In this document: positions 56,679-64,000 of the stretch, piece by piece | Layout: each line of letters starts with the position of its first letter | Position numbering within the stretch: position 1 is the stretch's first letter | Translations under genes and position numbers: made by a program | Notes under the pieces: generated by a model | What the model saw: only the letters and a program-made list of their open reading frames with translations | What the model was told of the DNA's origin: nothing | The model's database searches: none | Origin: SZUA-36 sp963727635 | Lineage (GTDB): Bacteria > Pseudomonadota > Gammaproteobacteria > Xanthomonadales > SZUA-36 | Reading direction: 5' to 3' | DNA: 64,000 nucleotides | Assembly: GCA_963727635.1 (NCBI GenBank) | Contig: CAVSHP010000015.1 | Location: forward strand, 310,001 to 374,000

Positions 56679-58580
56679 TTAAAAATCGCTGCCTGAGACA
56701 GACCGCGTAGTGCCCATGATATCAAGCCGCTTTTTGACCTGATTGAATATGCCGTTGGCATCCAGTCCCGCCATGGCCAGGCAGTCCTGTCGTGAGCCAT
56801 GTTCGATGTAACGGTCCGGAATACCGATATTCAGGAGATTGAAACTGCCACCTGTTGCCGCGAGTAATTCATTGACGCCGCTGCCAGCCCCGCCGAGGAC
56901 CGCATTTTCCTCGACAGTCACCACCAGGTTGTGACTGTGAGCCATTTCCTGAATAATTTCTGCGTCGAGCGGCTTGACAAAGCGCATGTTCACAAGGCTG
57001 GCGCCGATACGCGTCGCAACTTCGCCACAGGCCTGGAGTGTGCTGCCAAATGCCAGTATAACAACGTCCCTGCCGCGCTTTACCACCTCGGCTTTGCCAA
57101 TGGGCAGTTCCCGCATCTCGGTCTCAACGGCTTTGCCGGGGCCGGTGCCGCGCGGGTACCTGACCGCAACAGGTCCCTGCTGCCTGAATCCGGTATAGAG
57201 CATTTGCCGGCACTCATTCTCATCGGATGGCGCCATGATCAGCATGTTGGGTATGCATCGAAGGTAGGTCAGGTCAAAACTGCCAGCGTGAGTGGGTCCG
57301 TCCGAGCCAACCAGTCCTGCCCGGTCAATGGCAAACAACACGGGCAGGTTCTGCAGGGCAACGTCATGGATCAGCTGGTCATAGGCCCGCTGTAAAAAGG
57401 TGCTGTATATGGCGACCACCGGGTGTACACCCTCGCAGGCCATGCCGGCCGCGAGTGTGACAGCGTGTTGTTCAGCTATGCTCACATCAAAATATCGGCT
57501 GGGATAGCGCTCAGCGAACTCGACCAGCCCGGAACCTTCACGCATCGCCGGGGTGATGGCCAGCAGGCTATCATCCCGTTCCGCCATATCGCACAACCAC
57601 TGACCGAAGACCTGGGTGTAGGTCGGTGGCGGTTTGACCGCCGGCGTTTTCGCAACAATGCCGGTCTGCGGGTCAAAGGGCGAAACGGCATGATATTTCA
57701 CCGGATCTTTTTCGGCAGGTTCATAACCCTTGCCCTTGGACGTAATGATGTGGAGCAGGTTTGGGCCTTCAACGGTTTGTATGGTTTGAAGCGTACGTAC
57801 CAGGACCGGCAAGTCATGCCCGTCAATCGGCCCGAGGTAATTAAAACCGAGCTCCTCAAAAAGCGTACTGGGCACGATCATTCCCTTGACGTGCTCTTCC
57901 CAGCGGCTCATGAAGCGCCAGACACGGGAGTCCCTATGCATCAGGCGTTTGCCACGTTCGCGTATGTGGGTGACGGTCGGTCCACTCATCATGCGGGCCA
58001 GGACCTTGGTCATGGCGCCGACATTGGGTGATATGGACATCTGGTTCTCGTTCAATACGACCAGCATGTTAGGGTCAAGCGAACCGCCGTGATTGAGGGC
58101 CTCAAATGCCATGCCGGCCGTCATTGCGCCGTCGCCTATAACGGATACGACACGTCTCTGTTCGTTTTTGTGTGCCGACGCAAGCGCCATACCCAGACCC
58201 GCGCTGATCGAAGTCGATGAGTGGCCGACGCCAAAGGTGTCGAACTCGCTTTCGGTACGTTTCGGAAAAGGCGCCAGGCCGCCGGTCTTTTTGATCGTGC
58301 CAATCCGCTCACGCCGGCCGGTCAGTATCTTGTGCGGATACGCCTGGTGCCCGACATCCCAGACAATCCGGTCGTTGGGAGTCTCATAGCAGTAATGCAG
58401 GGCCACTGTGAGTTCAACACAACCCAAACCCGCACTAAAGTGTCCGCCGCTCTTTGAAATCTCCTGTAGCAGATAATTGCGCAACTCATCAGCCACCTGC
58501 GGCAACTGCTCGAGATCCAGTTTGCGCAGGTCCGCAGGCGTGCCAATTTGATCGAGTAAAGGGTATTTATCTGCTTTCAT
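56679..58580 (-). CDS. dxs: 1-deoxy-D-xylulose-5-phosphate synthase
   Basis: Thiamine-diphosphate enzyme, the first step of the non-mevalonate isoprenoid pathway. SKSGGHFSAGLGCVELTVALHY is near the N-terminus, the ThDP motif is GDGAMTAGMAFEALNHGG, followed by DGHDLPVL, the catalytic glutamate block DVSIAEQHAVTLAAGMA and GSDGPTHAGSFDLTYLR. 633 residues. It is the last gene of the xseB-ispA-dxs run; ispA ends nine bases upstream. Confidence 0.97.
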   Translation of the reverse strand: MKADKYPLLDQIGTPADLRKLDLEQLPQVADELRNYLLQEISKSGGHFSAGLGCVELTVALHYCYETPNDRIVWDVGHQAYPHKILTGRRERIGTIKKTGGLAPFPKRTESEFDTFGVGHSSTSISAGLGMALASAHKNEQRRVVSVIGDGAMTAGMAFEALNHGGSLDPNMLVVLNENQMSISPNVGAMTKVLARMMSGPTVTHIRERGKRLMHRDSRVWRFMSRWEEHVKGMIVPSTLFEELGFNYLGPIDGHDLPVLVRTLQTIQTVEGPNLLHIITSKGKGYEPAEKDPVKYHAVSPFDPQTGIVAKTPAVKPPPTYTQVFGQWLCDMAERDDSLLAITPAMREGSGLVEFAERYPSRYFDVSIAEQHAVTLAAGMACEGVHPVVAIYSTFLQRAYDQLIHDVALQNLPVLFAIDRAGLVGSDGPTHAGSFDLTYLRCIPNMLIMAPSDENECRQMLYTGFRQQGPVAVRYPRGTGPGKAVETEMRELPIGKAEVVKRGRDVVILAFGSTLQACGEVATRIGASLVNMRFVKPLDAEIIQEMAHSHNLVVTVEENAVLGGAGSGVNELLAATGGSFNLLNIGIPDRYIEHGSRQDCLAMAGLDANGIFNQVKKRLDIMGTTRSVSGSDF

Positions 58581-58589
58581 ATCAGTATC

Positions 58590-59488
58590 TTATCGGTCGC
58601 GATCGACGGCATAAGCCGCCAACCACTCAAGTGTGTCGGTGTTGCCCGGTAAATGGTGTAATTCTAACAGGGCCTGATCCCTCAATTCGTGTGCCCGTTG
58701 GAGGGATTTTTCCACGCCAATTATGGCAGGAAAAGCAGGTTTTGACCTGGCGGCGTCAGCCTGGCTCGGTTTTCCCGTAATTTCACTGTCCCCGGTTACG
58801 TCAAGCAAATCATCAAAAACCTGGAACGCCAGGCCCGTAAACCGGCCGAACCTGCTCAGGGCATTGACTTGTGCGCTTGTGGCCGATGCAAACAAGGCCG
58901 GCGCGACCGTGCAGATCTGTATCAAAGCACCGGTTTTGAAGGCGTGGATTTCCTCCAACTCAGCCTGGGAGATATCTCTGCCGAGACTGGCGAGATCGAG
59001 CACCTGGCCACCTGCCATACCATTGGCACCACAGGCCTGTGCGATACCCTGGACAATTGCGATCTGCTGCCGTGGTCTGGTCGCCAAAGAAGGGTCAGTG
59101 GCCAGGATTTCAAACGCCAGTGCCTGCAGCGCATCTCCAGCCAGGATGGCCGTAGCCTCGTCAAATTTGCGATGACAACTTGGTTGACCACGCCTGAGGT
59201 CATCATCGTCCATACTCGGCAAATCGTCATGGATCAAAGAATACGTGTGGATGAGTTCAATCGCGGCCGCAATTCCATCGAGCAGGCTTTCAGACAAATT
59301 CATGCACGGCCCGCGGCGTACACAAAAAGGGGCCTTATACGCTTTCCGCCGGCAACAGCCGAATAATGCATCGCCTGCAATAGCAGCGGTGGGGTCCGTG
59401 CTGGCCCTGGCAGGTATCCGGGAAGAATTTCTTCAAACCTGGTCTGCCATGCCCTGATAATGGCGGCGGTTTCAGGCATCCGGTTCAA
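58590..59488 (-). CDS. ispA: Farnesyl diphosphate synthase, frameshifted
   Basis: Trans-prenyltransferase condensing IPP with DMAPP and GPP. The N-terminal frame (from 59488) has YSAVAGGKRIRPLFVYAAG. The main frame has HTYSLIHDDLPSMDDDDLRRGQPSCH, the first aspartate motif, MAGGQVLDL, and the second aspartate motif VFDDLLDVTG. Adding one base near 59302 joins them as VYAAGRA-L-NLSESLLDG. About 299 residues. It overlaps xseB by 17 bases, as in E. coli. Confidence 0.94.
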
Positions 59489-59711
59489 ATGGCTTCAACG
59501 AATCTTCGTCCTGGTTATTGGTAAGTAGTTCGACCGTTTGCTGTGCGTTGTCCAGTACTGCCTGGCATTGCCGGGTCAATTCTATACCGTGCTTGAAACC
59601 GGACAAGGATTCATCCAGTGACAAATCACCCTCCTCGAGTGTTTTAACCAGTTTTTCAAGTTCGGCCAGCGTCTTTTCAAAATCGGGACCAGGCTCAGTT
59701 TTTTTGCTCAT
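59472..59711 (-). CDS. xseB: Exodeoxyribonuclease VII small subunit
   Basis: A 79-residue coiled-coil protein that associates with XseA. The family pattern FEKTLAELEKLVKTLEEGDLSLDESL is seen, followed by FKHGIELTRQCQAVLDNAQQ. The order xseB-ispA-dxs is conserved in gammaproteobacteria. XseA is not in the window. Confidence 0.95.
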   Translation of the reverse strand: MSKKTEPGPDFEKTLAELEKLVKTLEEGDLSLDESLSGFKHGIELTRQCQAVLDNAQQTVELLTNNQDEDSLKPFEPDA

Positions 59712-59741
59712 AATCTGTGTTCCGGGTTTAGCGGAGCGACA

Positions 59742-61179
59742 CTAACGTACCGCACCGGCAGGGTCAACTATCAATGTTTCATCCCGTGTTGTTGTTTGCG
59801 AATGAAGCGTAGCAACGGATGAATTGGCCGCCAATTCAAGGTGACTGTAATTTTCAGACAACCAGCTTGCAAACCGCTCATTGAAGCACCAGTCGCCAAT
59901 CGCCACCAACTCGCCATCCAGGCTGCAAAGTGGAATGGAGTCCCTTAGCCAGGGTGGAATATCGGCGGATTGGAAAACATTTTTCAGGCTTTTGTGAATG
60001 CCTCCCAGTGAGATTGAGTCCTGTTCCATATTGATTCGACCACCGATCGAGAATACACCTTCCGGGCCTTCAGGTCTGGCGGCTTCAGAACGGTTTCCTG
60101 CCGGGGTGACGGTCTCCAACTGTATCTGACCGACATCCTTGCCCAAATCGACTGACGTCCTGACCATCCGGCCAACTGCAAGCCGGGCAGGGCAGCATGG
60201 CTGAATCCGAATGCAGCCATAGTTGATTTCTGTACCAATGCAATAACCAACCGTCCCAGCGAAGCGAGATTTTGTGGTCACTGCTGGCCGCATTCTGAAC
60301 CTGGTCGCAAAAGGTACCCCAGCTTGTAGACCGGAATGCCGCTGCGCCTGATTGTTTGATCCAGCGCCGGACTACCAGTCTGAACAATTCGGGTTGTCAA
60401 CGCATTGCCGGGTGATTTGGTAATACATAAGGGTTATGGAGGTTCTGAGCCGAGATATTCATCTGCAAGATTTTCCAGCAAATCCGCGCATCGGTCATCG
60501 CCTCTGGGTCAGCAACAGGCGCTGGCTTACCTCCGGCCAGCGTTGTTCCAACAAGGGAATGACCTCGTGCCGCACAAAGTTACGGTCATGATTCAGCTTT
60601 GATTGGACGGGTCTTCAGTCCATTCAACATTGTTCTCGCGCAGATAGTCTCTCAAGCGCGACTGTTTTTAAACCGCAACAGGGGTCTTTGCAGAACTCCT
60701 GGTGCCGAGCGGTCTGCTCTCGGGCATGGCTGTCAAGCCATCAACACCGCTACCCCGCATCAGGTTCAAAAAAAGTGTTTCGGCCTGGTCATCGGCATGG
60801 TGGGCGGTCAGCAGGCAGTCCCCGGGTTTGAGCAGGGCTGAAATGCCTGCGTAACGCTAAATGTCGTGCTTCCGCCTCCAGACCCTTACCTGAGGAACTT
60901 ATCAAGGTCAATTCTGAGGCAGATCAATTTTATATCGTGCCGGTGGCAAAAGTTTTCACACGTGCGTTGCCAAAGATCCGCATCAGGGATGGATACCATG
61001 GTTGACATGCACGGCTGAAACCGGTGTATCCAGTTGCTGCCGAATTGTACTGAGAGCATGCAACAGGGCGGTGGAATCGGCACCACCGCTAAACCCAACG
61101 ATATATGAATTTACCCGGGCAAAGACCGGAGAATTTGCAGCAAACGTTCTGCAGTAAATACCAGGGCACGATTGCTCAT
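59742..61179 (-). CDS. tilS: tRNA(Ile)-lysidine synthase, multiply frameshifted
   Basis: Modifies C34 of the minor isoleucine tRNA; essential in most bacteria. Pieces in order on the minus strand: SNRALVFTAERLLQILRSLPG from ATG 61179; the ATP-pyrophosphatase loop IVGFSGGADST (about 61095-61060); PVSAVHVNHGIHP; CHRHDIKLICLRIDL; LTAHHADDQAETLFLNLMRGSGVDG (near 60800); NHDRNFVRHEVIPLLEQRWPEV (near 60580); and the C-terminal domain SLKNVFQSADIPPWLRDSIPL. At least four frame changes are needed. Total span fits a protein of about 479 residues. It lies 19 bases after accA. Confidence 0.85.
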
Positions 61180-61198
61180 TTGCCGGGATGCCTGTTGA

Positions 61199-62155
61199 TT
61201 AATCCTTGAATTCGCCGTAGGAGAGCAAGCGTTGATAACGCTCTTCAACAGGCTCTCTGTGGTCAGCTTGTCGAGTTCTTCAAGTTGCGCGGCCAGGCAG
61301 TTACCGACCCGTGTCGCAACCTTTTCCGGATCCTTGTGCGCGCCGCCCAATGGTTCCGGGATCACCTCGTCAACCAGGCCCAATTGCAACAAGCCGGTCG
61401 GAGGTGATACCGAGCGCAGATGCGGCATCTTCCGCCAGCGCCGCATCATTCCACAGAATGGACGCACAACCTTCCGGTGAAATGACCGAGTAGGTGCTGT
61501 ATTGCAGGATATTGACACGGTCACCCACACCGATGGCGAGTGCGCCCACCGGATCCGCCTTCACCGATCACCGTGCAAATGACGGGTACCGGTAACCTCG
61601 ACATGTATTTGAGATTGGTGGCGATCGCTTCGGACTGACCGCGCTCCTCTGCGCCGACGCCCGGATAGGCGCCCGGTGTATCGATGAATGTCAGTACCGG
61701 CAGACGAAAGCGCTCCGCCATTTTCATCAGTCGCAGGGCTTTGCGATAGCCTTCCGGCCGGGCCATGCCAAAATTCCTGAAAACCTTGGCCTTGGTGTCA
61801 CGACCTTTTTGCTGACCGATAACACGACAGCCCGACCACGAAAACGGGCCAGCCCGCCAACGATGGCATGGTCATCGGCAAAAGCCCGGTCACCGTGAAG
61901 TTCGTGAAATTCATCAAACAGGTAGTCAATATAATCCAGCGTATAGGGTCTCAGCGGATGGCGGCTGAGTTGCGATATTTGCCATGGCGTCAGGTCCTTG
62001 AAAATACTGGTCAGCTTTTGCCGCATCTTGGCTTGCAGACGTTGAATTTCCTCATCCAGGTTGATTGCATTGTCAGAACCGACATTCCGCAGTTCGTCAA
62101 TTTTTGCCTGCAGCTCAGCAATAGGCTGTTCGAAATCCAGGTATTTAGAGTTCAT
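61199..62155 (-). CDS. accA: Acetyl-CoA carboxylase carboxyltransferase subunit alpha, multiply frameshifted
   Basis: Half of the carboxyltransferase that makes malonyl-CoA for fatty acid synthesis. The N-terminus MNSKYLDFEQPIAELQAKI and HPLRPYTLDYIDYLFDEFHELHGDR are intact. Later parts in shifted frames are GQQKGRDTKAKVFRNFGMARPEGY, FIDTPGAYPGVGAEERGQSEAIA, VIGEGGSGG-ALAIGVGD, LLQLGLVDEVIPEPLGGAH and a stop after YGEFKD at 61199. Indels near 61825, 61560, 61395 and 61245 restore a 318-residue chain, exactly the usual length. Decay of an essential gene is unlikely. Confidence 0.93.
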
Positions 62156-62378
62156 GGCAATCTGATTCCAACAAAGAGTGCGAATTATAAACGCAACTGA
62201 CAATTAAGGAGCCTTTGATTAATGATGCACGCAGCACGTTTCTGCCGAAACAGCCGCAAATCGTACATGGCGGGCCGGGTGAAAACAGCAGTCGCTATGC
62301 GCGAGGCGGGCTGTGTGCGAGAAGCGGATTTTTCAACGTAACCCTTATCTGCCGGGCCTTTGCGGGTGCTCCAACCCG
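62156..62378. other. Intergenic region gluQ to accA
   Basis: About 220 bases. A TATAAT hexamer on the minus strand at 62189-62184 lies about 30 bases before the accA start; no properly spaced -35 was seen. No gene recognised, although the dense indels nearby make short frames hard to judge. Confidence 0.4.
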
Positions 62379-63269
62379 TCAGGACAGGGCGTTGTCGGGC
62401 ACGAGTGCCCTGACGTGCGGTATCAGCGTGTGATCCCAGTGCGCAATAGCCCAATCCCACAAACCATCCAGTGACATAGCCCGATGGCGGGTCCTGGCCG
62501 AGAAATTGCAAGGCCTGTCTTACTGCAATGGCCGGTTCCTGATGTTTGACCGGGTCAGTGCGAATGCGCTTACTCAATTTTTTACCATCGGCTGACATCG
62601 CGACCGGAAGGTGCATATAGTCCGGGGACCGGGAAACCCCAGGGCTTTTTGCAGACTGATCTGCCGGTTGGTGGAGTCGAGCAGGTCCGCACCCCGCACA
62701 ACCTGCGTCACACCCTGAAAATCGTCATCAACGACCACGGCCAATTGATAGGCAAACAAACCATCCGCCCGCCGGATGACAAAATCGCCGACGCTGATCT
62801 GCGGGTGAGTCTGAAATCATAGGCCCTGTAGTTTGTCGTTAAAAGTGCATTCGCCGGCATCGACGCGTGAACCGGATGGAGCGTGGTTATTTGCCAGCCG
62901 GCAGCCCAGTTCCTGCAGGTGCCCGGGATAACCGGAACCTGTTCAGGCAGGTCCTTGCGCGAACATCCACATGGGTAGGCCAGACCCTTTTCCAGCAATT
63001 TTCCGACGGCCTCCTGATAGGCGTCAAGTCTGCTGCTTTGATACAAAACCGGGCCATCCGGGACCAGACCCAGCCGTCAGGTCATCAATGATGCGGCTGG
63101 CGCTGCCAGCGATTTCCCTGGGGGGGTCGATATCTTCAATCCGGAGCAACCACCTGCCACCGGCGCTCTTGGCTTCGAGATAGCTGCCCACAGCGGACAC
63201 CAGCGACCCGAAATGCAGGTCACCGGTGGGTGAAGGTGCGAATCGACCGATCACGGGGACCGGGTTCAT
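62379..63269 (-). CDS. gluQ: Glutamyl-Q tRNA(Asp) synthetase, multiply frameshifted
   Basis: Truncated glutamyl-tRNA synthetase homologue that glutamylates queuosine in tRNA-Asp. The N-terminus has the HIGH-like motif RFAPSPTGDLHFGSLVSAVGSYL and RIEDIDPPRE. Later pieces are LYQSSRLDAYQEAV, the zinc-site AYPCGCSRKDLP, LAVVVDDDFQGVTQVVRGADLLDST and the KMSKS-like SADGKKLSKR. The C-terminus reads WAIAHWDHTLIPHVRALVP in another frame before the stop at 62379. At least three or four indels are needed; about 297 residues when repaired. Confidence 0.88.
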
Positions 63270-63283
63270 GATGTTTGCCCGGC

Positions 63284-64000
63284 TTATTGTCCGACGACCT
63301 GTGGCGCCTCGTTGAGGAAATCGCCGGTCACCAGTTTAACGCCACACTGCCAAAGTGCCGCCAGATCGGAAGCATCCCGGACTTCATCGGCAATAATGGT
63401 GATGTTGCGGGCTTCTACGGCCCTGACCACGGCACGGATGATTTCCTGGTTCGTTGTATTGGACGACAAACCCTGTGCCAGACCGGGGCGGAGTTTGACC
63501 ATGTGGACGGGCAGGTGCTCAAGCAACTGTATCGTTCGGCGGTCATTGTCAAATTCGGAAAGCACAAAACTGCAGCCCAAAAGCTGCAACTCATCGATGA
63601 CACGCAGGGTTGGTTTGAGATTGGATTCAGCGACCATGGCGGAAATCTGCAGAATTAACTGCGAACCTTCGACCTCGGTTTCTGCCAGCATGCGCTGGAA
63701 CCAGTTGGGAAAACTGAAATCAAGAATCGAGTTAGTACTCAGACTGATGATGTGCCTGTCGCCGGTTCCGGCGATGGCCAGCATGAGTCTGGGGAATGAC
63801 ATGACGGTCGATGGTGCTGCCAAGATCATTGCGTTCTGCGGCCAGCATAAATCGCTGGCCATGGTGTCACCGCCTTCTTCACGCATGAATGTGCGGTTCT
63901 CAAAAAGCCTTCATTTTCGCCTTCCAGATCGACAATGGACTGTTGAATGGTATAAAAATCGTGGTTATTCAAAGCATAACGAATACGTTCTACCCAATCC
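63284..64000 (-). CDS. EAL-domain protein, degenerate, C-terminal part (5' end outside window)
   Basis: C-terminal EAL-type domain of a cyclic-di-GMP signalling protein, running off the window end. Seen: WVERIRYALNNHDFYTIQQSIVDL (63990-63920), FPRLMLAIAG, LSTNSILDFSFPNWFQRML, LQISAMVAE, CSFVLSEFDND, VKLRPGLAQ, IIADEVRDASDLAALWQCGVKLVTGDFL. The E-A-L tripeptide and several metal ligands are missing (for example SEFDND for the usual DDFG, and ADEVRD for AEGVE), so it probably binds rather than cleaves c-di-GMP, as FimX does. At least one frameshift near 63890. Confidence 0.8.

Noticed and set aside
56663..56680. Terminator AACCAC/GTGGTT between the YjdF-type gene and dxs
   Set aside because: Short six-pair stem, no T-run, and it overlaps the dxs stop codon; too weak to call.
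60405..61098. Several short ORFs on both strands in 60.4-61.1 kb
   Set aside because: They are fragments or shadows of the frameshifted tilS gene, whose motifs can be followed across the frames.

Overview
The window looks like a chromosomal piece of a Gram-negative, aerobic gammaproteobacterium. The evidence is an rhlB/trxA/rho block, ftsEX-rpoH, gpmI-envC-ctpA, secB-gpsA, dxs-ispA-xseB, an aa3-type cytochrome c oxidase cluster, type II secretion gspAB genes, and a class II DAHP synthase of the kind found in many non-enteric gammaproteobacteria. No phage, transposase, CRISPR array or rRNA/tRNA gene was seen. I cannot name the species; an uncultured marine or sediment lineage is an inference.

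Layout. 0-6.5 kb: end of a class II DAHP synthase, an M61 aminopeptidase, bipA (-), then a solitary malonyltransferase-type acyltransferase and a small monooxygenase-fold protein. 6.7-14 kb: a complete propionyl-CoA to succinyl-CoA operon (mutase, pccB, pccA, meaB, epimerase). 14-17 kb: asnA (-, frameshifted) and a malate dehydrogenase locus where the 5' stub of one mdh type is followed at once by a different mdh type. 17-23 kb: rho, trxA, rhlB, ftsEX, rpoH. 23-34 kb: gcvP and the cox biogenesis/structural cluster on the minus strand, driven by a promoter covered by a perfect 20-bp palindrome. 34-45 kb: gspAB, rhomboid, ctpA/envC/gpmI, yibN, secB, gpsA, trmL. 45-51 kb: split B12-dependent ribonucleotide reductase (nrdJa/nrdJb) behind two NrdR-type boxes, two related hairpin repeats, then the deoA-deoD-cdd salvage cluster. 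51-57 kb: a Tat-linked GMC dehydrogenase pair, a secreted RidA-like protein, a DUF2891 protein, a Usp behind an FNR-type site, and a YjdF-type membrane protein. 56.7-64 kb (-): dxs-ispA-xseB, then tilS, accA, gluQ and a degenerate EAL protein.

Physiology inferred from the genes: aerobic respiration through a heme A oxidase (ctaA, ctaB, cox11 and surf1 all present), use of propionyl-CoA from odd-chain or branched substrates through B12-dependent mutase, and DNA precursor synthesis through a B12-dependent reductase. B12 therefore matters twice.

Sequence quality is uneven. About fifteen conserved genes carry one-base frameshifts, often in short homopolymers. They are sparse to 47 kb, clustered at 30-35 kb, absent at 48-59 kb and very dense from 59.3 kb to the end, where accA, tilS and gluQ each carry at least three or four. 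Because these genes are mostly essential and both halves remain well conserved, I treat them as probable sequencing or assembly errors and annotate across them.
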